DNA of 64,000 nucleotides from Fimbriimonas ginsengisoli Gsoil 348 (GTDB taxonomy: Bacteria > Armatimonadota > Fimbriimonadia > Fimbriimonadales > Fimbriimonadaceae). The stretch's first letter is position 1. Every line of letters begins with the position of its first letter. Shown one piece after another: positions 8,485 through 16,588 of this stretch. The stretch is taken from positions 3,286,001 through 3,350,000 of the forward strand of contig NZ_CP007139.1 in assembly GCF_000724625.1 (NCBI RefSeq), written 5' to 3'. A program made the position numbers and the translations under genes. The notes below the pieces were generated by a model that was not told the DNA's origin, made no database searches, and saw nothing but the letters and a program-made list of their open reading frames with translations.

Positions 8485-8512
8485 GACGGACAGCGGGGTG
8501 CCGCTGTCCGTC
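8485..8512. terminator. 12-bp perfect hairpin, likely terminator
   Basis: GACGGACAGCGG at 8485-8496 pairs perfectly with 8501-8512 around a GGTG loop. It lies 26 bases downstream of the stop of the Ig-repeat/propeller gene on the minus strand. There is no long T-run, so it could be a terminator of weak type or an mRNA-stabilising hairpin. Confidence 0.5.
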
Positions 8513-8538
8513 GGTGGTGCTGGTCGTAATGGCACTTT

Positions 8539-11127
8539 CTACCGGATGGCGAAGGTTCCGTAGTTCAGGATCCCATCCGATCCGATGACGGGCAAGGTCT
8601 GGGTGTTACCAATGTCGAGGCTCCACTTAACGCTTCCATCGAGCTTGTTCAGAGCATAAATGAGGGTGTCCGCCTTGGCGTAGACCGTCCCTTCGGAAGC
8701 AATACCGAAAGCGGAAGTTTTCGTTCCCAGATGTACGTGCCACCTCTCGGCTCCATTGGTGGGGTTGATGGCGTAAAGGTTAGTGGCCCCGATGTAGACG
8801 GTACCGTCGGGACCGATGAGAGGCCACCGGGAGAGGGCGGTAAACGACTTCTCAAGGTAGCTCCACAGCTTGGCTCCGTCTTGATTGGCGAGCCGGTAGA
8901 GAACGCCAGTGTTCATCTGGATGTAGACACTGCCGTCGAAGCCGATGGAAGGGGCCTGGGTAGGGCCGCCGAGCGGGTTGCTCCACTTGATGGAGCCGTC
9001 CAGCGGGTAGAGAGCGTCTACGGTACCGTCGGCTAGCGCTACGTAAACGGTGCCGTCCCGTCCCACGCTCGGTTGTTTAGGAGCGCCTCCCGGGGTTCCG
9101 AGTAGCTTCTTCCAAAGGAGAGCGCCGGTCTGGCCGTCGAGCGCCACCACCACCGATTCGTCGAAGCCTAGGTCGTTAGGGCCATGCCCGGCGAGGTAGA
9201 CGGTTCCACTTGGGCCTACCACCGGACTGGTGAGAGTGCTGAGCCCGAGACCGGGGAGACCTATTCGCCACCGCTCCGCTCCCGACTGGCAGTTCATCGC
9301 ATAGATGATCTGGTCGCTACAAACGAAGATCGATCCGTCGATTCCCATCACGGGCATAGAGTCGTACTGGGCTGGGAAAGTACGGCCCCATTGGACATTG
9401 CCGTCTTGAGCGGTGGAGCCGATGAGGTCGAAGTTCCAACGCCACTTTCGGATCCCGAACACCCGCCCGTACTTGGATAGCCCGAACACGAATTGCGGCT
9501 GGGTCGGCGACGAACCAGGCGTTCCCCAAGCGATCTGACCGACCGCCGCGGGGCCAGTGGCGAGACCGGTGTGTTGCGGATTGCCGCCGGGGCAAGACCA
9601 GTCGCTCAATCCTTGTGCCAATACGTCGAGCCGATTAACGAACTCTTGGCCCCCTCCCCTAGCAGTGATCGTCGCGGCGTCCGAGGCATCGATTCCGGAT
9701 GTTCGAATGCGGAAGCGCGCTTCGTAGGCTCCCTCCGGCACGGTAACCGTGGGAGGAACCGATGCGAAGATCTTGTCACTGCTCAGGGCAATGGTTACTC
9801 CTCCCACTGGAGCCTGGATATCAAGGCCGATGGTGCCCGTTACGTCGCTGCCGGAGATCGGCTGATTGGTGTCTACGATGAAAAACGCAACCGACTGGGT
9901 CACCACGTTGAGCACGGTTGAGCGGGTAACCGCTCCGAGGGTGGCGGTCAAGGTGGCTTTCACGTCGGCGCCCACGAGGTCGGTATAGATGGCGAAGGTT
10001 ACGGAAGTCTCACCCGTGCGAACCTTGACCGTTGAGGGGGGCTTCGCCGCACTCTGGTCGCTGGCGACCGTCACCGTGAGCCCTCCGATAGGGGCGGGTC
10101 CCGAAAGGGTGACCGTTCCGGTGGAAACCTGAATACCTTTCACTGTCGCCGGCGTAGCCGAAATCGATTGAAGAACAGGAGCGCTCACCGTCAATGGAGC
10201 CGAAGCGACCGAGGTCGGCGTTTTGACCGTAATAGTGGTTAGCCGGTCAGTCGCGACCGCCAACGTCGGAACGGTAAACGTGACCTGGGTCGTTCCGGAC
10301 GGGACAACTACGGTGTAGGGAGGATTGGCGGCGGCGTAGTCGCTGCTTCTCACTTGCACGGTGTATCCCGACGGCCCAGCCGTCCCGGCGAGCGTGATCG
10401 TCCCCTGAACGCTCGTTCCGCCTACTACCGAAGCAGAATCCAAGGTGAGTCCAGAGACGGTTGGCGCCATCACAAGGATGTTTCGCTGGCCGGTGGAACC
10501 GTTGACGCTTGCCGTGATCGTGGCTATCTGGTCAGTTGGAACGGCGCTCGTGTCGATGTTGAAGCTCGAATCCGTGCTTCCCGCCGCGACCGTGACGTTG
10601 GCGGGAACGCTCGCGAACGACTGATTGCTAGCGAGGTTGACGGTAACCCCTCCCGCGGGAGCGGGCCCGTTGAGCGAAACGGCTCCCACCGTGGTGGTCC
10701 CTCCTAAGATCCGAATTTGGGAGGCATAGAGGCCGCGAACCGCTGGGGCCTGGACGGTCAGTGGGGTCGAAACGGACCCACCCGCGGTCGCGGTGATCGT
10801 GGCGACGCTTTGAGCTCCGACTGGCGAGGTGAACAACTGGAACTTTGCCGAGGTTTGTCCTTTCACCACCCGCACCGGAGTAGAGGGTTGGACGAATGAT
10901 TGGTCGCTTGTGACGGCTACGAGCACACCTGTATTTGCGATTGCCGGGGAAGCGAGGGTGACGATTCCGCGCACTTTGGAGCCACCGGTCACAGTTGACG
11001 GTTCTAGCACAATGCTCGACACACTCTGAGCCACGGCGACTGCTGCGAACACGCCCAGCAGAAACAAGCACAAGACAGCGCGTATCGTGAAAAGGGGCGA
11101 TTTAGCGGCAAAGTTAGGGACCAGCAT
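8539..11127 (-). CDS. Secreted protein with five Ig-like repeats and a PQQ-type beta-propeller
   Basis: An 862-residue exported protein. The ATG at 11127 is chosen because AGGAAG lies about 5 bases upstream and the protein then opens with a clean signal peptide (hydrophobic core AVLCLFLLGVFAAVAV, cleavage near AQS). Residues 30-500 contain five tandem beta-sandwich repeats of about 93 residues, each with a ...GGVTVxLxSxxxxAxxPxxVxVxxG...xFxIxT...ATITA pattern. Residues 505-862 form a PQQ/BamB-like propeller with repeated DGTVYxxxxxxxxYALxxxxGxxxW blades. Such proteins are usually cell-surface or extracellular scaffolds. The ligand is unknown. Confidence 0.85.
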   Translation of the reverse strand: MLVPNFAAKSPLFTIRAVLCLFLLGVFAAVAVAQSVSSIVLEPSTVTGGSKVRGIVTLASPAIANTGVLVAVTSDQSFVQPSTPVRVVKGQTSAKFQLFTSPVGAQSVATITATAGGSVSTPLTVQAPAVRGLYASQIRILGGTTTVGAVSLNGPAPAGGVTVNLASNQSFASVPANVTVAAGSTDSSFNIDTSAVPTDQIATITASVNGSTGQRNILVMAPTVSGLTLDSASVVGGTSVQGTITLAGTAGPSGYTVQVRSSDYAAANPPYTVVVPSGTTQVTFTVPTLAVATDRLTTITVKTPTSVASAPLTVSAPVLQSISATPATVKGIQVSTGTVTLSGPAPIGGLTVTVASDQSAAKPPSTVKVRTGETSVTFAIYTDLVGADVKATLTATLGAVTRSTVLNVVTQSVAFFIVDTNQPISGSDVTGTIGLDIQAPVGGVTIALSSDKIFASVPPTVTVPEGAYEARFRIRTSGIDASDAATITARGGGQEFVNRLDVLAQGLSDWSCPGGNPQHTGLATGPAAVGQIAWGTPGSSPTQPQFVFGLSKYGRVFGIRKWRWNFDLIGSTAQDGNVQWGRTFPAQYDSMPVMGIDGSIFVCSDQIIYAMNCQSGAERWRIGLPGLGLSTLTSPVVGPSGTVYLAGHGPNDLGFDESVVVALDGQTGALLWKKLLGTPGGAPKQPSVGRDGTVYVALADGTVDALYPLDGSIKWSNPLGGPTQAPSIGFDGSVYIQMNTGVLYRLANQDGAKLWSYLEKSFTALSRWPLIGPDGTVYIGATNLYAINPTNGAERWHVHLGTKTSAFGIASEGTVYAKADTLIYALNKLDGSVKWSLDIGNTQTLPVIGSDGILNYGTFAIR

Positions 11128-11303
11128 TTCTTCCTCGTCGACCGAGTCACATTGGGACACGTCTCCCAAAGGAAAGCTTAGGTTGGGTAGGCACTTTGAA
11201 CAAGCCAGCCGTTTCTTGTCAGTGAATCCGATGACGGGGATAGGTCATCTTCCCAAGCTTTCCTTAGAAAGGAACACGCGGCTAGGGGGCAAACGGATGG
11301 CGG

Positions 11304-11309
11304 TAACGT
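11304..11309 (+). promoter_or_regulatory. -10 element abutting the M14 peptidase start
   Basis: TAACGT lies exactly 6 bases before the ATG at 11316. A -10 at this distance places the transcription start at or next to the initiation codon. No ribosome binding site precedes the ATG. The identical TAACGT plus 6-base spacing occurs in front of the gene at 33379. Confidence 0.45.
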
Positions 11310-11315
11310 AGTGTT

Positions 11316-13010
11316 ATGTCCCCGATCGCTTTTGATCGTTACTACGGCTACGACGAATTGAGTGCGCTGTTGCACGACATCGCCGGGCAAAACCCGGAAT
11401 TCGTGGAAGTATCGAGTATCGGCAAGAGCCACGAAGGGAGGGAGATTTGGCTTCTTACAATTACCGACGCCCGAAAGGGACCGGCGAGCGAGAAGCCGGC
11501 GTTCTGGTGCGACGGGAACATCCACGCCAGCGAGCTTAGCGCGAGCACGGCGGTCCTGAAGCTCGTTCAGAAACTGTTAGATCCGCCGCACGAGATTCTG
11601 ACGACGCATACCTTCTATCTCGTGCCGCGCCTTAACCCGGATGGGGCGGAGTGGGCGATGGAGACGCCGCCGCGGCTCATCCGCTCGTCGACGAGGCCCT
11701 ACCCGTACGATGAGGAAGACCCGTACGGCTTGGAGCCGAAGGATCTCGATGGCGACGGCCAGATCCTCCAAATGCGCATCAAAGATGCGAACGGCGCTTG
11801 GGCGATTAGCGAGGAAGAGCCGCGGCTCCTGCGCCGACGCGAGCCCACTGAGACAGGTGGGACCTACTACCGCCTTATGCAAGAGGGGATTCTCCACAAC
11901 TTCGACGGTCTAACGATGCGGCCGAGAAACCGGAAGGAAGGACTGGACATGAACCGGAACTTCCCAAGCGCGTGGCGGCTGGAGCATGAGCAAGCTGGCT
12001 CGGGCCCCTTTCCGACCAGTGAACCGGAAATTAGGGCCGCCGTTCAAGCGGTGGTCGACCGCCCCAACATCTGCGGCGCGGTCACGTTCCACACCTACTC
12101 GGGCGTGCACCTGCGTCCGCCGAGCCGCATGCCGGACGACGATATTCCGGCCGAAGACTTGTGGGTGTACAAAACGATCGGCGACAAGGGTTTCGAGATG
12201 ACCGGCTACCCGGCCATCAGCAACTATCACGAATTCCGATACCACCCGAAACAGGTGATTACGGGCGTTTTCGACGACTGGATGTACGAACATCGAGGGG
12301 TTTTCGCGTGGACCACCGAGATTTGGTCGCCGCAGCGGCAGGCGGGGATCACCGACTACAAATACATCGAGTGGTTCCGCACGCACCCGTTCTCGGACGA
12401 CCTGAAGATGCTCAAATGGAGCGATGAGAAGTTGGATGGCAAGGGATACCTTCCTTGGCGAGAGTTCCACCATCCGCAGCTCGGCGCGGTCGAGCTTGGG
12501 GGATGGGATGCTTACTACGCCTTCCGAAATCCTCCACCCCAGTTTCTCGAAGCGGAAGTTTCGCCCCTGGCCGATTGGGTGATCTGGCAAGCCGCCTGCT
12601 CGCCGCGGCTGACGCTGCTCGACGCCCAAACCGAGGTGCTGGGCGAAGGAGCTTGGAAGCTGCGTGTGGCGGTACAAAACGTAGGGTGGTTACCGACGCA
12701 CGTAACGAGCGTTGCCCAGCAGCGAAAGCTGTGCCGCGGCGTGGTTGCGGAGATAACGAAGGAAGGCGAGCCGGTGGATGGAGCCGGCGAGCGGTTGCCG
12801 GCCTGGCTCGCGGCCGGCGAGCTGCGAGAGGAAGGGGGCCAGCTAGCGGGCTGGAGCCATGTCACCGCGGGAGGGCAATTCTTCGGCGGCAGCGATTCCA
12901 CCGACGACATCGCGGTTTTCGAGTGGGTGGTTCGCTTGCCTGGCGTTTATCACATCGCCGTCCGTCATGAGCGGGCGGGAACGGTTCGAGCCGAGTTGGG
13001 CGTGATGTAG
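11316..13010 (+). CDS. M14 family zinc carboxypeptidase
   Basis: A 564-residue metallocarboxypeptidase expected to remove C-terminal residues or hydrolyse cell-wall peptides. The zinc ligands are seen as GNIHASE (His70, Glu73) and VTFHTYSG (His259); DMNRNFP (211-217) is the substrate-binding Arg/Asn motif, and WTTEIW supplies the catalytic Glu near 343. Between the zinc motifs is an EF-hand-like DLDGDGQILQMRI loop (143-155), suggesting bound calcium. About 190 residues follow the catalytic domain and resemble a beta-rich accessory domain. No signal peptide is apparent, so location is uncertain. Confidence 0.9.
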   Translation: MSPIAFDRYYGYDELSALLHDIAGQNPEFVEVSSIGKSHEGREIWLLTITDARKGPASEKPAFWCDGNIHASELSASTAVLKLVQKLLDPPHEILTTHTFYLVPRLNPDGAEWAMETPPRLIRSSTRPYPYDEEDPYGLEPKDLDGDGQILQMRIKDANGAWAISEEEPRLLRRREPTETGGTYYRLMQEGILHNFDGLTMRPRNRKEGLDMNRNFPSAWRLEHEQAGSGPFPTSEPEIRAAVQAVVDRPNICGAVTFHTYSGVHLRPPSRMPDDDIPAEDLWVYKTIGDKGFEMTGYPAISNYHEFRYHPKQVITGVFDDWMYEHRGVFAWTTEIWSPQRQAGITDYKYIEWFRTHPFSDDLKMLKWSDEKLDGKGYLPWREFHHPQLGAVELGGWDAYYAFRNPPPQFLEAEVSPLADWVIWQAACSPRLTLLDAQTEVLGEGAWKLRVAVQNVGWLPTHVTSVAQQRKLCRGVVAEITKEGEPVDGAGERLPAWLAAGELREEGGQLAGWSHVTAGGQFFGGSDSTDDIAVFEWVVRLPGVYHIAVRHERAGTVRAELGVM

Positions 13011-13126
13011 GCCCCGTGAGCCCTCTTGCGAAACCTAAACCGGGTAAGTGGACCGTTTACTAGGCCATATCCGGGACTGTTGGCCGAATTCATGCCTACC
13101 GCCACAACAAAGCAACTCTTGCCCGC

Positions 13127-13135
13127 TGTTATAAT
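13127..13135 (+). promoter_or_regulatory. Extended -10 promoter for the response regulator
   Basis: TGTTATAAT is a near-perfect extended -10 (TGnTATAAT). Its hexamer ends 6 bases before the ATG at 13142, and no -35 or ribosome binding site is visible. The message is therefore predicted to be leaderless or nearly so. Confidence 0.7.
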
Positions 13136-13141
13136 CGCGCC

Positions 13142-13804
13142 ATGGCCGACAAGATCCGCGTGGTGGTTACGGACGATGAAGCTCCTTATCGCAAGGCGCT
13201 CGAGAAGACACTGAACCTGATGCCCGATTGCGAAGTGGTCGCCGTTTGTAAGGATGGGCAAGAGGCGCTGGACGCCTGTCTTTCCGATCCGCCCGACGTT
13301 TTGCTCACCGACATCAACATGCCCCGAATGAGCGGCATCGAATTGACCCGCAAACTCCTCAAAAAGGAGAAGGACGTCAAGGTAGTCATTTTGACGGTGA
13401 AGGAAGACGACGACACCGTCTTCGAAGCATTCCGAGCCGGGGCTCTCGGCTACCTACTGAAGACCTCGACGCCCCAGGACGTGATCGAAGGGATCCGCCT
13501 CGCCGAAAAGGGAGAAGCCAAGATCACCCCTCGCATCGCGAGCAAAGTATTAGAGGACTTCCGCCGCGTCCGGGAGGAGGAAGAGATCGACGATTCGGAA
13601 ATGTTCGTCCTGAGCGACCGGGAGCAGGAGATCTTGGACCTCGTGGCTCAAGGACTTCGAAACAAGGAAATCGCGTCCCGCCTCTGCATCGCGGAAAAGA
13701 CGGTCAAGAACCACGTCAGCAACATCCTCAAGGCGCTCCAAGTCAACAGCCGGACGGAGGCCGCCATGAAGGCGGTCCGCTCGCGAATGGTCGACAAGAC
13801 CTAG
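13142..13804 (+). CDS. NarL/FixJ-type response regulator
   Basis: A 220-residue DNA-binding response regulator. The receiver domain (1-125) has the acidic pair DD at 11-12, the phospho-acceptor Asp57 in [13 protein letters not shown], a conserved switch Thr in VVILTVKED, and Lys in GYLLKTSTP. The C-terminal LuxR-type helix-turn-helix reads [40 protein letters not shown]. No histidine kinase is adjacent, so it is an orphan here. It ends 5 bp before a pseudopilin gene, so the two may be one unit. Confidence 0.92.
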   Translation: MADKIRVVVTDDEAPYRKALEKTLNLMPDCEVVAVCKDGQEALDACLSDPPDVLLTDINMPRMSGIELTRKLLKKEKDVKVVILTVKEDDDTVFEAFRAGALGYLLKTSTPQDVIEGIRLAEKGEAKITPRIASKVLEDFRRVREEEEIDDSEMFVLSDREQEILDLVAQGLRNKEIASRLCIAEKTVKNHVSNILKALQVNSRTEAAMKAVRSRMVDKT

Positions 13805-13809
13805 GGTCG

Positions 13810-14325
13810 ATGAGCGACCCCCAGCCCGTCGTTTCCAAACCTAAGGGAACGATGGGTTGGCTCTGGCATCTGCTTTTGCTGGGGCTGTGCCTGGGAGTCC
13901 TAGCAAGCATTATCTTTCCCGTTTTCGCCTCGGCTCGCGTTGCTGCTACCAAGACTCGCTGTCTCTCAAATCTGAAGGAGTTGGCGGTCGCACAACTCCT
14001 TTACAGCGAGGACAATCAAGAGCAACGGCTGCCAGACGCAAATCGGTGGATGGACCTGACGAAGAGGTACATCAAGTCAGGACTGTCAACCACCTATCAC
14101 TGCCCATCGGCCCCGGACGGCGAGTTTGGCTATGCCATGTCGAGTTCCTTAAACCGTAAGTCTGTGACCGAGATCGAGTCTCTTGCCAAGGAGATCTTAA
14201 TCTTCGATTCAAAGAGAACGAACTGGAACGCCAGCGGTGATCCCAGGCGGGATTCCACGGAGCGCCATGGTTTCCCGAATGCCGCCTATGCGGATGGACA
14301 CGCCGGGCGTCTGTTCCTGAAGTAA
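13810..14325 (+). CDS. Pseudopilin-like membrane protein
   Basis: A 171-residue protein with a short cytoplasmic head, a hydrophobic helix at about 17-40 (LLLLGLCLGVLASIIFPVFA) and an ASARVAATKTRCLSNLKELAVAQLLY segment. That segment matches the downstream part of the pilin helix in DUF1559-type pseudopilins. The C-terminus has NAAYADGHAGRLFLK, matching the DGH signature of that family. It lacks the canonical GFTLIE processing site, so prepilin peptidase cleavage is doubtful. It starts 5 bp after the response regulator gene. Likely role: a minor pilin-like or secretion-associated envelope protein. Confidence 0.75.
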   Translation: MSDPQPVVSKPKGTMGWLWHLLLLGLCLGVLASIIFPVFASARVAATKTRCLSNLKELAVAQLLYSEDNQEQRLPDANRWMDLTKRYIKSGLSTTYHCPSAPDGEFGYAMSSSLNRKSVTEIESLAKEILIFDSKRTNWNASGDPRRDSTERHGFPNAAYADGHAGRLFLK

Positions 14326-14729
14326 GTGATCTGGAGAGGCTTGTCCAGCCCACCCGGACCGGATTCCGACGACGAAGGGGAAGCCCCGTGGGCTTTAAAG
14401 TAAGCCTAGTTTGGATCCCACAAAGGATCAGTAGGGACCTCGATCGAACCTTCTTTACAGGGGCGGGCTGACCAATGCCAAGCAGTTTTTGCTCAGGCGA
14501 GGCCATACCGAATACAGACACAGAGACACAGAGGCACAGAGGCACAGAGACATGGAGTTCCTGACTTGTGGACTTGCCGGTGGGGCAAAGGTCGACCGCA
14601 TCTATGTGCCTCTGTGTCTTCGTGTCTCTGTGTTAACTCACGACGGTAGGCTCGTTCGAAAAACTGTTTGGCATTAGGCGGACCGCCCCTGCCACGTTCT
14701 AACGACTATGGGGAACCCCTTCTTTGGGC
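14326..14729. other. Intergenic region, mostly the MITE-like repeat
   Basis: There is no convincing gene in these 404 bases between the pseudopilin gene and the convergent Cdd1-family gene. About half is the inverted-repeat element at 14474-14675. The left 148 bases show only a small GGGG-AAG-CCCC hairpin. Confidence 0.6.
14474..14675. repeat. MITE-like element with nested inverted repeats
   Basis: The outer arms 14474-14490 and 14659-14675 are 17-bp inverted repeats with one mismatch (core AATGCCA.CAGTTTTT). Nested inside are purine/pyrimidine-patterned arms at about 14515-14553 (ACACAGAGGCACAGAG repeats) and 14603-14635, which are imperfect reverse complements. No gene lies between them. 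The 202-bp symmetrical structure without coding content looks like a small non-autonomous transposable element or dispersed structural repeat. Confidence 0.65.
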
Positions 14730-15014
14730 TCACGCCTGACGCTTTAGTATTTCTTTTCGCTCGGCGGTGAAACTCCACCAGGGGCGGCGTTCTCCTGTCT
14801 CGGCGTAATGGACGGCGGACATGAAGGTGTCGAGGACGCAGGGGTCTTGGCGGGAGCCGGTGATCTGCTCCAACCGGCGGTAGAGCTCCATCGGTTCTTG
14901 TCCCCGCAGTTCCTCGGGCGTACGGAACCCCATCGAGACTAGGTCGCGGGCCATCGCCGGACCGATGTTGGGCATGGATTGAAGCGCTTTGAGGGCAGCG
15001 CGGTCGTCGGCCAT
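14730..15014 (-). CDS. Helix-hairpin-helix protein of the Cdd1 (pathogenicity locus) family
   Basis: A 94-residue protein with a single HhH motif, LKALQSMPNIGPAMARDLVSMGF, followed by RTPEELRGQEPMELYRRLEQITGSRQDPCVLDTFMSAVHYAETGERRPWWSF. The DPCVLD segment and WW pair are hallmarks of the Cdd1 family, sometimes annotated as mitomycin-resistance or pathogenicity-locus protein. HhH motifs usually bind DNA backbone non-specifically, but the physiological role of Cdd1 proteins is not established. It is a stand-alone gene, starting 47 bp beyond the terminator of the downstream-facing pilin gene. Confidence 0.85.
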   Translation of the reverse strand: MADDRAALKALQSMPNIGPAMARDLVSMGFRTPEELRGQEPMELYRRLEQITGSRQDPCVLDTFMSAVHYAETGERRPWWSFTAERKEILKRQA

Positions 15015-15061
15015 TAACCATAGTGACGGGGTGAGAGCCGGGGCGGATTCAACGTAAGAAA

Positions 15062-15102
15062 ACCCCTGCTTCGGCCTGAGAGATTCAGGCCGAAGCAGGG
15101 GT
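15062..15102 (-). terminator. Rho-independent terminator of the pilin gene
   Basis: A perfect 18-bp stem (15062-15079 with 15085-15102) around a 5-base loop lies 27 bp past the pilin stop codon. Read on the minus strand, the stem is followed by TTTTCTT. This is the clearest intrinsic terminator in the window and fits a highly expressed pilin gene. Confidence 0.9.
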
Positions 15103-15128
15103 CCAAGTTTCGCTTCGTTATCCGAAGC

Positions 15129-16049
15129 TTAGTTGCAGCTCGGGTGAGCGCCGTCGGCGTCGGTCGTCCAGTAGCAGATGTTGCCCAGGACCGCCTTGTA
15201 GTCCAGCGACTTGGCATGGCCGTCGGCCCACTGAACGTTCAGCTTGCCGTTGTGCATCTGCTGGATCTTGGTCATCGCATCGGTGACCGTCATGTCGCCG
15301 CCGCGGGTGGCGTAGCCGGCGCTCCAATCGGAGTTTCCGAGGTTCTTCCAGTAGTTCTTATACTGGGTTCCCTGCGCATCGGCGTAGGCAACTTCCGAAC
15401 CGTTCATCTTGCCCGTGTCGGCGATACCGGACTGGTTGGCCACGTCGGGAGCGGCGCCGTAATAGTTGGCATCCACGATCATGATCGTGCTCGCCACGCG
15501 GGGAATGCTGCCCATGTTCACCGTCTGAGCGGTTCCGCCGCCGAATGGCACGCCCGGGCTGAGGTAGACGTCGTTGTGACCGTAGCTGTTCTGGCCACCG
15601 TAGTTCATACCCTTGGCGCCAGGGGCGTTGAAGTACTGGGTGGTCTTACCGGTCGGATAGAACGGGGTCTTGGCCGGGTTGGCGAAGAGGTTGTAGTTCT
15701 TGGCGTACGGCTGGAGCATGAAGACCCAGTAGTATCGCTTGATCGAGTCGGAGTCGAAGTTAGCTGCTTCGGGGCGAACGTTGCCGCTGCCGTCGAAGTA
15801 GTCGGGGCATGGAATGGTCGCGGCGCCCGTTCCGGTGTTGTCGCAGTTCCATCGGTGGCCATAAAGGACGTCGTCGTAGTCGCCGACATACAGCATGGTC
15901 GAGGTGCCGATCTGCTTGAGATTCGAAAGGTCCTGGGTCTTCTTCGCGGCCGCCTTGGCCTGGGCGAAGACGGGGAACAGGATGGCCGCCAGGATCGCGA
16001 TGATCGCGATAACGACGAGGAGCTCGATGAGGGTGAATGCTCGTTTCAT
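15129..16049 (-). CDS. Prepilin-type protein with N-terminal methylation motif (DUF1559-like)
   Basis: A 306-residue type IV pilin-like protein. The N-terminus is [20 protein letters not shown], with the AFTLIE prepilin peptidase site (cleavage before the Phe, Glu at +5) and a hydrophobic assembly helix, then [36 protein letters not shown] as in DUF1559 pseudopilins of Planctomycetes and Armatimonadota. The C-terminus holds [11 protein letters not shown], the DGH motif, and a Cys pair that could form a disulfide. It is followed by a strong terminator and has a hairpin (16069-16084) in its leader. No pilus assembly gene is adjacent. This protein is the main taxonomic clue. Confidence 0.92.
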   Translation of the reverse strand: MKRAFTLIELLVVIAIIAILAAILFPVFAQAKAAAKKTQDLSNLKQIGTSTMLYVGDYDDVLYGHRWNCDNTGTGAATIPCPDYFDGSGNVRPEAANFDSDSIKRYYWVFMLQPYAKNYNLFANPAKTPFYPTGKTTQYFNAPGAKGMNYGGQNSYGHNDVYLSPGVPFGGGTAQTVNMGSIPRVASTIMIVDANYYGAAPDVANQSGIADTGKMNGSEVAYADAQGTQYKNYWKNLGNSDWSAGYATRGGDMTVTDAMTKIQQMHNGKLNVQWADGHAKSLDYKAVLGNICYWTTDADGAHPSCN

Positions 16050-16416
16050 GATTGCTTTTCCGTTCGCACCCCAAAGCCTTGGGGCAGAGTTCTGGACCCC
16101 ATAAGTGTTTAGCTCGATTGCTAAGGGACGGTTACCGTCTCATTAACAGAGGGTGAAGGTTTGTTTAAGAGACGCGCCAAAGGACCTTTAAAGAAAAAAT
16201 ATTTCTCTTGGCGGTTGTTAAGGACGTCCTATCGCTTTCCAGGCCAATCGAATCGGAAATGAGACGCTCATCGTGGTCCAACTGAAAGTTATCCAGGAAA
16301 TTTTGTTTCTGGGGAGGTTCGCTATCTTCCCGGCCAACGCTTTTCACACTCTTAATCACCCGGGCGCATTTCTGCTCATCGTGATCGCCGCCTGGCCGAT
16401 TGTGAAAAGTTGAGAC

Positions 16417-16422
16417 TATAAT
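16417..16422 (+). promoter_or_regulatory. Perfect -10 (TATAAT) upstream of the NIF3 gene
   Basis: TATAAT lies 9 bases before the ATG of a 32-codon open frame and 167 bases before the NIF3 start. No convincing -35 is seen. It is the best promoter candidate for the NIF3 transcript. Confidence 0.5.
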
Positions 16423-16431
16423 AAAGGCGTC

Positions 16432-16530
16432 ATGAATCCGCGCGCCGACCACCGAGCAGTTGCCTCGATGGCCGTGCCGTGCCCGGCGACCTCCTACGCG
16501 ACCCCGACGACCCCGCCAAGGGCGGGCTAA
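16432..16530 (+). CDS. Possible 32-residue leader peptide upstream of NIF3 gene
   Basis: An ATG-initiated frame of 32 codons ends at a TAA at 16528-16530, directly after a TATAAT element. The product is Pro/Ala/Arg-rich and matches no family I know. It could be an upstream open frame on a leaderless message, or chance in GC-rich DNA. It is kept only because of the promoter position. Confidence 0.25.
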   Translation: MNPRADHRAVASMAVPCPATSYATPTTPPRAG

Positions 16531-16588
16531 CTCTCACTTCCATCGTCTCGTCGCTGCTTCGCTTTCCGTTCCCGGAGGTTTCCGCGCT

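Larger units (their letters stand above)
16050..16588. other. Intergenic region between divergent pilin and NIF3 genes
   Basis: These 539 bases hold no conserved gene. Visible elements: a hairpin CCCCAA/TTGGGG (16069-16084) in the pilin leader; a 13-bp dyad GACGGT-T-ACCGTC (16127-16139); a 9-bp inverted pair CTTTTCACA (16340-16348) and TGTGAAAAG (16401-16409); and TATAAT at 16417-16422 followed by a 32-codon open frame at 16432-16530. The AT-rich stretch near 16190-16215 probably carries the pilin promoter, but I cannot place it. Confidence 0.5.

Noticed and set aside
15144-16112. 322-residue plus-strand frame opposite the pilin gene
   Set aside because: It is a Val/Gly-rich antisense shadow of a strongly conserved pilin with its own terminator.
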